Part shown: in pieces, positions 24,781 through 34,985 of the stretch | How positions within the stretch are numbered: position 1 is the first letter of the stretch | How the letters are laid out: each line of letters begins with the position of its first letter | Notes under the pieces: model-generated | Databases searched by the model: none | Told to the model about the DNA's origin: nothing | Seen by the model: the letters and a program-made list of their open reading frames with translations, nothing else | Position numbers and translations under genes: made by a program | Origin: Corythucha ciliata | Taxonomy: Eukaryota; Arthropoda; Insecta; Hemiptera; Tingidae | DNA: 64,000 bases | NCBI GenBank assembly: GCA_038030265.1 | Contig: CM075941.1 | Span: forward strand, 19,096,001 to 19,160,000 | Direction: 5' to 3'

Positions 24781-25250
24781 TGAAGATATTCTTTTTTTGA
24801 AAAAGACAAACCCGCAAAATTGTGGTTTTTAGTGTTGCTAGGCCCGAGAAAACGAACTTTTGGTGAGCATAGAAACCGTGATTCAAAAAAAATAATTCCC
24901 ATGAAAATTGTTTATTAGTAGGTTCGTTCGTTTGTCGTCCGGAGCTGCTCTGGACTGCACGAACAGTCCGAAAAGCGTTCTTTTGTAATCCCGAACTACA
25001 CTGAAAGCGTTCGTTTGTCAAACCTCGGACTGTTCTCACTGACTGTGACTCACTAAAAAACCAATTTCGCAAATTTTTCGCGCAAAGCCCCCAATTTTTT
25101 GGATTTTGCACTCTTGAAAACATTGGCATTGGTATGGCTCATTTAAATACCAATTTCTCGGATTTCGCTGTCCAAAAAACAGAAGTTTCGCTGGTTTTGG
25201 TCAGTAGAAACCCATTTGAGCAGGTTTGGGCCACAGCTTTGGAAATTTCG
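24781..25250. repeat. Mixed-orientation family B units plus a GTTCGTTTGT repeat
   Basis: Reverse B units at about 24800-24850 and forward B units at about 25050-25200 flank a small separate repeat. In that repeat GTTCGTTTGT or a one-base variant recurs at 24926, 24977 and 25009, each followed by a CGGAC/CGAAC-type motif. Confidence 0.6.
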
Positions 25251-25647
25251 CTTTTGAATCAGACGAAGCTGCGAAATTGTTTTTTTTAAGTAACAAAACC
25301 ACAAAATTTGTGGTTTGAAAGAGCTTAATCCACTAAATTGGTCATTTGAATGAGCTAATCCCGCGAAATTGCTTTTTGAATGGACCAAAGGCGTGATATT
25401 TTGTTTTTTGACACACGCTACGTGTGTACACGCTCCGCGAAATGGTTTTTTAAAATACATTTTTATTATTTTGTATAAGTCAACTCCTCGAAATTTCACT
25501 TTGACGTCGCTGGACCCTTGGAATGGGCCAATCCCGCGCAAACGAATCCCCCAAAATTAGTTTCCAGGACTTCCGAAATTTCGTTTTTGAATCAGACAAA
25601 AGCACCGAAATTGGCTTCTGAAATTAAGAAATTCATGAAATTCGAGG

Positions 25648-25684
<37 letters not shown>

Positions 25685-26340
25685 CAGATCCACGGAATTT
25701 GAGTTTTGAGAGTGCGAATTTGAACGAGCCAACCTCACGAAATTGGTTATTTCAATGGTCTGAATGGATCAATAGCGAAATTGCGTTTTTGACGCAGTGA
25801 AACGTTTTTTGGGAGCCCAACTCTTCTAATTTCATTTTACTAGAAGCCGGACCCACCCTCCGAATTACCTTTATGAGTGGGCCTAACTTTATGAAATTTC
25901 TCAACTCGCGAAATTGTTTGTGAGTGAGACAAAGTTTTGTTTCTGAAATGAGCCAGACTTGCAAAGTGGCACGCTCCCGAGGAAATTGTCATTTTGAAGG
26001 TGTGAAATATTTTGTAGGAAGCTCTTTTAAGGGGATCTTCTGGCGGAAAAAATTCGTGACGCGACAGATCCGTGAAATTTAATTTTTGATAGAGCTAAAC
26101 TAGCGAATTGCTGTTTATTAATGTAACCCAAGGCGAAACTCCTCGCGTTCTTGAATTAGCCAAAACGAAATTTTGGCCTGTAGGTGTTGAATCCTGGGGC
26201 TTCGAATGAGCCCCAAACCCCGCGGAATTGTTTTTTCGAAGGACCTATAAGCTCGTGTTTCGGAAACATTTGGGCCTTAAAAGGACCAAACCCACCAAAT
26301 TGGGCTCTTTAGGGCCCTCTCCTCCCCAGAACTTGAACTT
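25251..26340 (-). repeat. Family B array, reverse
   Basis: Units of the ACCCGCGAAATTGGTTTTTGAATGAG type. It is interrupted by a 32-base T-run (25649-25680). The array decays gradually towards 26300. Confidence 0.8.
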
Positions 26341-26990
26341 TACCGATTGTGTATAGATCACCTTCGCGCTATACATTCTAGTTTTATGCTCGAAGGCTCA
26401 GTGTTTCTTACGACAAAATTTGACCGTTTAGGGCTAAATTTGTAAGTTTTGTAGCGAATCGTGTATTTCTGAACCGTTTCTCCGTTAAAAAAAAGCTTAA
26501 ACCTGGGGGGGGGGGGTAAATCACACCGTACAGCTATTCAGCTCTGAAAATACCCCCCACGGTTAAAGAATGTATGGCGAGGCGCGTGTCACTTCCTCGA
26601 TCACCCTTCAAACTTGTCCCCTTGTCTCGGTTCAGGTTATTTCTAGCCCAGTGATGATGATGATAGTCGAACGGAGATAAATACACGAGATCGGCTGCTG
26701 TTTGCTATGGGAACTGCAAGTTTCTATTTTTTGCTCTTAATAGTCTCTGAAGAGACAGTGTTTAATCAATGAAAGTGGGTCAGTGCAATGATATATACAA
26801 CACTTCACGTACTAATCACTCCATGCTCCCAATTCCTTCTCCGGCCCATTGTTTATTATACCCATAACCCCGATCTCAGTTTTTTTTTTGTTTTTTTTTT
26901 TATTTCTGCGGTTGTACGAACAGTTTCATTTACTTTTAATTGTTAGAAGAAGAAAAAAAGAATAAAAATGAAGCGCGGGATAAAGGAAAG

Positions 26991-27140
26991 TGCCATCATT
27001 GTGCCCTAATAACTCTTCCCCGCACTTGTTCCACAACGGGCAGATCTCTCACTCATGTTGCAAATTGCTACCAATGCTTTACGGCTAGGTATAAGCGTCC
27101 TTTCAATTTTTCAAGACAACTTCCTTTCTGCCCTATTTGC
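26991..27140 (+). other. Cysteine-patterned open frame, possible zinc-finger remnant
   Basis: The frame reads CHHC, eight residues, C, twelve residues, CYQC, seventeen residues, CPIC, then a stop. Three CxxC pairs plus a lone Cys, and an ARY tripeptide after the second pair, recall the spacing of the CDCA7-type 4CXXC_R1 zinc finger, which has a CxxC, a Cys about ten residues on, then CGPC and RY. The frame has no ATG in phase, no convincing splice sites, and the final Cys cluster of that family is missing. It may be a decayed exon or chance. Confidence 0.2.
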
Positions 27141-28063
27141 TAACAGCTGTGTTTCAATTTCTGTTTTACCCTGAATTTTTTTTTTTTTTTTTTTCGAGCA
27201 ATAGAAGCAACGTTTAAACAAGTGTTTTACTTCCACGTTTGAATGTTGTTTTTTAGCGCTAAAATAAGGGAGCCTCCAAATGCAACGACGGTCATATTAT
27301 GTTATCTTCAACCAACCAATTCTCCCCCTCACTCAATATTCGACATCTTCGCATTAATTATTTGGCCTTATACCAATATTTGAAGGCCTGAATTGGCAAA
27401 GGTGCCAAATATTTAATCTGCAGGCTATCTTTTTTATGACATTTCTAATCAAAAGTTTTTGTCTGTCTTATTTATTGAAAAAAAAAAGAAGAAAAAAAAA
27501 AAAACGTGCCTCGAAGCAGGAACCAAGAGTCAGTTTTTGAGTGAGTATTTTTCTTGCATGGACGGAAAAGAAAAATTGAACGGGAAAAACGCATAGCTAA
27601 GAAGTAAGAAAAACGTGCGTTTTCCTTGGCAAAGAACAATAAATTTGCGCGGGTTGTCAAATTTATCCTTCCGGTTTCAGCGATGTGTAAAACAGAAACT
27701 CTTTTCGTTAATTAAGGTGAATAAAGGTCGCCTTTCTCACTAGCTAGGAAAAAAACGCTTTCTCCATTTTTCCTCTCTTCCTTCCATGTCAATGCACTCA
27801 AACGAGGGGGAAAAAAACGACTCCCCGCAAAAATACGTCGACGGGAGAGAAAGAGAAAGACGAAAAAAAAGCTGATGAAACGTCATCGCTTGCCAAAATA
27901 TCGGCCCTGTTTCAAAACATTACTCTCTCCTCCTGCCTACTTCTTTTTAAAACCATGGGGCCAACTGTCTCAATCCCACCAACGCTAAAAGCGGGAACGG
28001 GAGCTCTGCAAGTTTTTCAATGCCGTTTGCCGTATCGCTCCGCTCCCCCTTTTTGCAGAGGTG

Positions 28064-28071
28064 TGACGTCA
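28064..28071. promoter_or_regulatory. Perfect CRE octamer
   Basis: TGACGTCA, the palindromic CREB/ATF site, lies in a CG-containing stretch with CGCTCCGCTCC just upstream. A second copy is at 40432-40439 in intron 1. Function is not shown. Confidence 0.35.
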
Positions 28072-29184
28072 GACACGATTTTGTAAGTGCTCTGATCTTC
28101 CATGTGTAAAAAGGAAACAATCATGACGATTTTTGTTAAATTTGTGTGTGTGTGGGGGGGTGGGAACTTACGCAGAAAAAGAAAAATGGTGGTCACTTCC
28201 TCTCGTTCTCTTCAATTAGTAAATAAAAGAAAGTAAAAATGTTTTCCCTTTCCTTTGAAACTGCATTTTGTCTTGCATTTTTGTCCCAAATGATACTGAA
28301 AACGAGAAGGGTAACAAATCAAACGTTCTAAACATGTTTACTGTGTTTACTAAATACCGTAGAAGACCCCCTTGTTGCTTTATTTCTCCCCAAAAAAAGG
28401 ACACATTTACTGCCCTACTGTCTCTTCGCCTTCTCAGCCGGGTCCCCCTGCCCCTCACAGGTAGGTTTTGCGTTCTGCCGGGGGGGGGGGAGGAGTATGA
28501 GGCTTCTCATAAATTAAAAATCAGAGCCCATCCAACCACTGCACCCCTTCCCCCCAAACACGTATTCACAGAACGTCAGACTTTATTATTTTCTTTCTCC
28601 TAAGCCCCTCCACCTCCCCCTTCACATCCAACCCATGAAGAAAGTAGGTGCCCTAGATTTTCACTTACGGGGGTACTCTTCCTTTCAAGGTCTCTCTTTT
28701 CGTGTGTGTTCGAAAAGGAGGAATATACGCATATGTAAGCAAGTAAAAAGAGTCCTTTCCTTGCAGAGAGAATTCTAAGAAGGGCACTATCCAGTAAAGT
28801 CCCCCACCCTCCACCGAACACCATTCCTTCCCTGCTAGTTTTGTTTCCCCGATGGAAACTTTCTCGACTATTCGAAACGGAAAGGGTTTTTTTTCCGTTT
28901 CTTTCTTACGGTTCTTTACCCCTTTCCCTTTCCCCATCCGATTTTCTAAGTGTTCAAGGCTACTTGATAGCATTAAGGGCTTGTTTACACTCTGTAGACA
29001 CCCCTTTTCCTCAAACCCTATTTCCATGAAAGAAAAAAAAACACATAAAAAACCGTTCGACTGATTTCAGTCACACTCGTGTACCCACACTTCAGTACTT
29101 CAGTCCAATACTAAACGACTTGCTTGTCGATTTTGAATCGATCAAACGTTTAAAACGTCAAGTGATCGAAAATCTTCACAGAAG

Positions 29185-30690
29185 AACTGCACATTAGCGG
29201 GTTTTCTCAATTTCAGCCGTGAAAGGGGCTTATACAGAACGGCAAATTCTGTTTTTTTCTCTCTCTCATTTTTTAGCCACGAACTTGCCTCAAGAAATCG
29301 CGAATTATAGTGAATATCGTGGGCTTTTTTCTCAATTTGAGGTGTGAATCAGAGCTTTTTCTCAATTTAAGTCGCGAATAAGCAATTAATTTTTCAATTT
29401 TGGCAGGGAATGAACACTCTTTTCACCCCTTAAGCCGTGAATGAGTATGTTTTCACAATGAAATTGGTGCGTTCGCGTTTTTTCCTCTTTTTGCCACAGA
29501 TAAGTGTTTTTTCATAGTCTTACAAAGCATGCGAATGAGAAGCACTTTCCTCAGAATTTTAGTCGCGAATGATCGCTTTTTCTCTGTTTGAGCCGCGCGT
29601 ATGAGCGCTTTTCATCAATTTTTGCCGCAAACGAGCCATTTTTTCTCTATTATATTCGGGCGAATGAACGCTTTTCATCCATTTCAGCCCGCGAAATGTT
29701 GGCTTTTTCTCCATTTTTGCCGCGAACGAGCAAGATTTCTTAATTTCTTACTGCAACGACTGCTTTTTTGAAATTTCAGCCATGAATATGAGTTTTTTTT
29801 TTCTTCAAATTTTGGCTGGGAATTAGCTCTTTTCCCTAATTCTAGTCCCTGAATTAGCGTTTTCGCCTCATACTAGCTTTTTTCCATTATATCCATGAAT
29901 GGGGCCTTTTTCATTAATTCTAGCCGTGAATAAGCGTTTTCCTCAATATACGAGCCACGATTTTTCTCTCTAGCGTTTTTATTAATTTTAGGCGCAAACG
30001 ATCCCATTTTCTTTACTTTAACCGCGCGAATGAACGCATTTCTTCAATTTTAGCCGTTCGAACGTCCGAACGATTTTTCCCAATTTCTATTCCAGAAATT
30101 TTTACCGCGAGTGCTGCTATCAATTTAAGGGGGCGAATATCCGTTTTGTCTCATTTCTATGTATGACCGCGCGACTAAACACTTTTTTTTTTTTTTTTTT
30201 TTTGGTCGCGAATGAGCGCTCTTTCTCAATTTTTGCCACGAATGCCAGTTTTTCTCAGCTGAAAATGAGTGCCTTATTTTAGCTGCAAAAGAGCGCTTTG
30301 TCCCTACTCTACCCGATTTTTGCCATGAAATGGGCGGCATCGCGCGCTTTCTCTTAATTTCAGCCCGTGACGTTTGCCTCCAGCAGCCGCAAATTAGCGC
30401 AATTTCTCAATTACACCCGCTCGCATTGACGTTTTTCACAACTTGAGCCACGAAGGTTCGCTTTTTCTAAATTCTAGCCGCAAATTGTTTTTTTTCTCTC
30501 TCTATTTTGGCCGTGCTTTGACGCTTTTTCTCAATTCCAGCAGCAAACTTGTTTCCCATCAGAGTACAGCACTCAAGGCACAGCTGCTGGGCGAATGTGC
30601 GCTTACTTCTCTTCCCCCCTCCTCACACAACAGGTAACGTTCAGTCGTGAATTAGCGCGTTTTCTCAATTTTAGTCGCACGAAGTCACGT
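29185..30690 (+). repeat. Family A array, forward
   Basis: About 45 units of TTTTTCTCAATTTTAGCCGCGAAT type, many with GAATGAGCGC in place of GAATTAGCGC. A T-run (30182-30203) sits inside. The GAATGAGCG variant is concentrated here and in 37545-39830, marking a subfamily. Confidence 0.85.
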
Positions 30691-31330
30691 CAAAAACGTC
30701 GCATAATGGTCACTGTGGCCATTTTCAGGGCGAGAATCGTCTGTATGGGCATTTTGAAGGCGCAAATCGTCAGTTCAGCCTTTGTTAAAGATTAATACGT
30801 ATATAGCCAGCATATATTGCCAATTTTAGAGCGTGAAAAGCCAGTTTGACTAATTTCAGCGCCAAAATAGTTTGTTTGACCAGCATTTTCCACGCAGTTA
30901 CGCATCGTTTGCCATTTTGAAGCGCGCGAGTTAGCCGTTTTTGGGGGGGCGTGACTAGCAATTTTTTTTGGCACGTGAATGGTCGATTTTGCTATTTTAA
31001 GTGCAGGAATAAGTAATATTTTTGGCATTTTGAAGGGTGCGAACTATCAGATTAGCATTTTTTTTAAAGCGCAAAGGGGAAATTTGGCAATTTTTACTAG
31101 CGGTATTTGCTAGTTTGGTTATTTTCAGTGTGCAAATAATCAGTTTACTCTTAGGGCAAGAATAGTCAGTTTATTATCCGTTTTTCGGCCGCGAACAAGT
31201 CCGTCAACCCAGAAAAGGCGCGAAGGGTCAGTGTATTGGTCGTTTTACTTCCATGTTTTTCGAGTCCCAATGGTCAGTTTTATCATTTTTTGCGAGTGAA
31301 TCGGTCAGTATTGAGCATTTTTAGTGAATT
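30691..31330 (+). repeat. Family C array, forward
   Basis: Units near GGCCATTTTCAGGGCGCGAATCGTCAGTTT, about 30 bp, strongly diverged. It follows the family A array without a clear gap, and a few A units resume at about 31325-31420. Confidence 0.8.
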
Positions 31331-31820
31331 AGCGTTTTTTTCACTTCTATTAGACTCCGAATTAGCACTTTTTCGTTAATTTTAGCCACGAATTTGCAAA
31401 TTCGCAAAACGTTTTATTTTATTTCGGAGAGGGGCTGATCCCGGCCGGTCAAATTGAAGCACATTGAAAAAAAATGTCCCCTGAAAAATCATCCAACTGA
31501 ACCACCCGTTTTCGGAGAGTTTTGGTAGAAACCACGACGGACGAAAATGCGTATCTCGGGTGATGAGTGGGGGTGGTTAGAAACTCCGCGAATTTTCGTT
31601 GTTTGTTTTTCCAAAGGCTCCGATTCGTATGGGGCTGAATGGAATGTTCAGTCACAAAAAAACTGCCGAGGTGCCGAGCAGCTAAGATTGAGCCACATGC
31701 CGTCTTTAGGCGGGGGCCTGGGGACCCCTGTCAAGAGGGGCCCCGGATTCTGCAGTTTTTTTTTTGTGTGTGTTTTTCCCCCCCTCTAATATGGAAGAAA
31801 GATATACCTACTCGTCGAGT
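31331..31820. other. Remnant A units and a GC-richer non-repeat segment
   Basis: After a few forward A units comes about 370 bp without array units. At 31706-31751 GGCGGGGGCCTGGGGACCCC and, slightly later, GAGGGGCCCCGGATTC resemble subterminal sequence of DNA transposons. No gene is seen. Confidence 0.4.
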
Positions 31821-33025
31821 TTGCGCTTTTTCCCCATTTTATCAGAGAATTAGTGATTTTTCTTAATTTTAGCAGCATAAATTCGCAGTTCGCTGCTAAA
31901 ATTGAGAAAAATTGCTAATTTGCTGCTAAAATGAGGAAAAAGCACTAATTTGTGCATGGCTAAATGTGATAAAATCGCATAATCGAATCCAAAATTAAGA
32001 TTAAGAGAAATTCACGGCTAAAAATGAGAAAAAGTGCTCATATTCTTTGGAATTGAGAGAACGCCAATTCGCGATTTTTGAGGCAGCTCCAAAGATTGAG
32101 AAGAAGCGCTAAATCGGGGCTAAAAATGAGAAATGTACTAATTATTGATACATAACGTGAATGAATCGCCAATTTCCTGGTAGTATAGAGAAAAGTGCTT
32201 ATTCACTGCTTAAATTGAGAAAATCGCGGCTGAAATTAAGAAAAAGTGCTAACTAAAAGTGAAATAAATTTGAAAAACCCCAAAATTTGCGGGGCATCCT
32301 AATTTACTGACGCTCACAAAAATCAACCCGGCACACTAAAATTGAGGAAAAACGCTAACTCGCTGCTAAAATGGGGGAAAAGCGCTAACTCACATGCCTA
32401 AATGTGAAAAAATCGCACATTCATGGCCAAAATTAAGAATAAAAGCTAATTGACGGCAAAAAGTGAGAATAAGGGTGTCATTGAGCTGAAATTGAGAGCT
32501 AACGCTGTAAGTCTCGGTTTTTGGACGCAGCTTCATAGATGAAATTGAGAAAAGGCGCTAATTCGGAGCTAAAAATGAGAAAATAGCTAATTCATTGCTA
32601 CATGTGAATATACAACATTGCCAATTCGCTAGTAATGTAGATAAAAAGCGCTAATTCACTGCTAAAACTAAGAAAATCGCTAATTATTCGTTGCTGAAAT
32701 GGCGAAAAAGTGCTAACTCATGGCATGGTTGGAAATAATTTCGAAAAAGCTAAAGGTTAAATTTGAGAATATCGATAATTTACGGGGTATCATAATTTAC
32801 AGCCAAAATTGCAGCCTTCGTTGCTGTGATAAAGTGCTATGTCTTGGTTAAAGCAAAAGAAATTGATAATTCGTGGCTAAAATCGAGAAAAACTTATATT
32901 GTCGACTAAAATTTGTGAAAAGTGCTAATTGAGGAAAAGGGCTCATTCACAGCTAAAGTTAAGAAAACGCTAATCGCGGATAAAAATGAGAAAAATATCT
33001 AATTCGCGTTTAAAACTTTGTTCAC
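31821..33025 (-). repeat. Family A array, mostly reverse
   Basis: Two forward units near 31825-31885 are followed by about 35 reverse units. Within it, two stretches near 31890-32300 and 32335-32770 share the same succession of variant units (TAAATGTGA, AATCGCA, TTTTTGGACGCAGCTTC-like, then TTTGCGGGGCATC-like). This suggests a segmental duplication of roughly 440 bp. Confidence 0.8.
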
Positions 33026-33084
33026 GGCCGGGTCGTAGTCTTTGGGTGGGCAGCTTGACGTGGGAAGTCAAGTTGTAGATTTAT

Positions 33085-33400
33085 ACAGGGTGTTTGGTAA
33101 GTCGACGGCAATAATGCAGGGGGGTTTTCTAGGTCCAAAATGGGCCAAAAAAGTCCATGTAAACATAGGTCCGATTTCCAACCGTTTTCGAGATAATCGA
33201 CATTTTAGTATTTTTAGTCATAACGTTAATTTTATTGGATTCAGCGCTTATAAGTCGAGAACAGTTCCACGTACATTAAATCTGAGGGCACTACCAAAAA
33301 GAGCATAACTGACAATTTTTTCCCCCAGAAAGTGATTTTTTTGGAATTGAACTTGGAATTCTCGTCTCCGGTGATGGTAACTGCGGTATTTTAGTCCCCT
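33085..33400 (+). mobile_element. End of an arthropod-type interspersed repeat
   Basis: Starts ACAGGGTGTTTGGTAAGTCG and contains AGGTCCGATTTCCAACCG and a following TTTCGAGATAA. This style (CAGGGTGT end, then CCGTTTTCGAGATAA) is one I associate with dispersed repeats of arthropod genomes. Only one end is visible and the class is not determined. Confidence 0.5.
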
Positions 33401-33720
33401 AAACTGGACTCTTTCGTCGTAGATGGTTTTTAAGCAACAAACAGCCGCAAAATTGGGGTTTCAGCAACAGAACCAACTGCGACATTGCTCTGTGAGTCAG
33501 ACCTGCAGAAACGAGTTTTAGTGCGCTAACTCCGTGATATTGGTATATCAGATACAACATTTATTTTAGTGAGCGGATCTCGGTTTAAAGAGGAGGCCCA
33601 ATGTTGTCCCCGGGCTCGGAGCCCCGACTTTAATAAAGACGGCCCTGAGTTATGTCTTGTTGTCTATTCATAGGTTGTATAATGCATCGCGTACTATAGT
33701 ACAGAAATATTTAGAAGAAA
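33401..33720 (-). repeat. Degenerate reverse B units and a GC-rich hairpin
   Basis: Reverse family B fragments at about 33425-33560 are followed by GGGCTCGGAGCCC (about 33619-33631), a self-complementary motif with one central base, and then AATAAAG. Possibly a mobile-element 3' end. Confidence 0.4.
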
Positions 33721-34059
33721 CTTTCACGATATTAATGGATCCTTGATTTTTCGCCTTCAAACGGATTCCTTAGGGCGGGTTCTTTTAAAGCGAGACAACT
33801 CTGATGGACTACATAGAGCTATTGAATTTGGTTCAATGTGGATTCCGTGGTCTGGATCAAAGAAAACCTGGTTATTATTTATTTAACTTTTTTATCCTCC
33901 AGAAAGAGAAGTCGTCTCGTAGTAACGAAGCACTAAAGATTTTTCGCTCACGAAAAATCGGAATTGCTTTGAAGATACGACTTACCGGCTTACCGCCTCT
34001 ACCTTTTCTATCAATGTCTTCTTCTCTTTTTTTTTTATTTCGCCCGTTTTCCTAACTTC
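33721..34059. other. Unique-looking DNA upstream of the gene
   Basis: No gene or repeat array is seen. Confidence 0.4.
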
Positions 34060-34825
34060 AATTTTCACCAGCGAAACGGGGCATCGGTGAGCGGGGGGGG
34101 GAGAGGAAATAAAAAGCGAGACGAGGTTTTCCTTGTTTTTTTATTTATATTTTTTGTTTGTTGTACTATTGTGCTCGTGAACTCTTTAACCCCGCCCGGC
34201 CACTTCTCCTTGGAGGCGGTTAGCACCGCGGCGGACAAGAGGGCCCTCTTCCTTTTTTTTTTTTTTTCTTCTTGCGTAGACATAGAACCCTCCGTCCCCC
34301 CCGCTCCGCACGGGGCGGTGTGGCTGGTGGCGAGGTAAAAAGAAACGAGGAAGATTGAGGCAGGAGGAGGGCTATAATGTTTCCTTCCACACCAAAACCG
34401 CACGAACTCGAGCCGAACGCGACCGAGGCGCGCTGAGTGAGTCAGTGGGCCATCCAGTCTTCTAAGTCAGTCGGGTTGTAGAGCTCGGAGTTACAACGAG
34501 TCTCTTCGAGTGTTCCCCCCCTTTTTTGGCAAGTTTTTGTCATTTTTTGTTGTTGTTCATACACGGAAAGACGTCTTTGATAGAATAGAAAAAATAAGTT
34601 TTTTAATTTTTTTAAAAGTCTTTTAAAAAAAAAGCTTAGTGCGGAAAACGTTAAAAATTCGACTAAATTTATGGAGTGCAAATTACCGCAAAATTCAAGG
34701 GTACGCCCACCCTTTTGAAAAGTGACAGTGAATATTTTGTTTGTTTAGTTTTTTTTGTACAGTGGAACTAATTTTGTGGGTGCTCTGTAAAAAAAATTTT
34801 GCCGAAAAGTGTGCGGATTTTTTAA
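34060..34825 (+). promoter_or_regulatory. CpG-rich putative promoter and 5' leader
   Basis: The stretch 34180-34440 is GC- and CpG-rich in an otherwise AT-rich window (clusters such as CCGCGGCGGAC and GAACGCGACCGAGGCGCGC). It is followed by two TCAGT initiator-like motifs at 34442 and 34467, then about 350 bp of AT-rich leader before the ATG at 34826. A short upstream open frame (ATG at 34671, stop ending 34718) would lie in the leader. The start site is inferred from composition and position only. Confidence 0.5.
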
Positions 34826-34985
34826 ATGACAGCGATGGAAGTGGATAGTGCCCCATTGGACTTGAGCTCCACATCGAGGGTCAAATATGAGTACTGCACA
34901 AGTGATTCGGACGATTCGGACGCTCAAGGTGGCCCTCGTGACCCGTATTGCAAGGCGTATAAGAAATCCCTTATGAAGAGATATC
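34826..34985 (+). CDS. Exon 1 of a putative transcription-regulator gene
   Basis: The first coding exon holds 53 codons plus one base (phase 1) and ends at the consensus donor ATC/GTGAGT. The ATG is supported by an in-frame TAA immediately upstream (34823-34825) and an A at -3. Residues 10-14 are PLDLS, the canonical CtBP co-repressor motif. Residues 19-22 (VKYE) fit the SUMO consensus. Residues 26-32 (SDSDDSD) are acidic and phosphorylatable. The C-terminal part is basic (KAYKKSLMKRY). Splicing to 50204, 61272 and 61869 gives 194 open codons. The features suggest the nuclear N-terminus of a transcription factor. An ETS-family factor is one guess; the DNA-binding domain must be beyond 64000. 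Confidence 0.8.

Larger units (their letters stand above)
26341..29180. other. Unique-looking intergenic DNA
   Basis: No supported gene model. Items inside are a short frame with paired CxxC motifs (26991-27140), a perfect CRE octamer TGACGTCA (28064-28071) in a locally GC-richer stretch, and a reverse-strand frame ending at a donor-like site (28665-29027). T- and A-runs lie near 27171-27194 and 27478-27503. Confidence 0.5.

Noticed and set aside
24704..25541. Two reverse-strand open frames of 130-140 codons
   Set aside because: They read through family B units, and similar frames appear in every B array.
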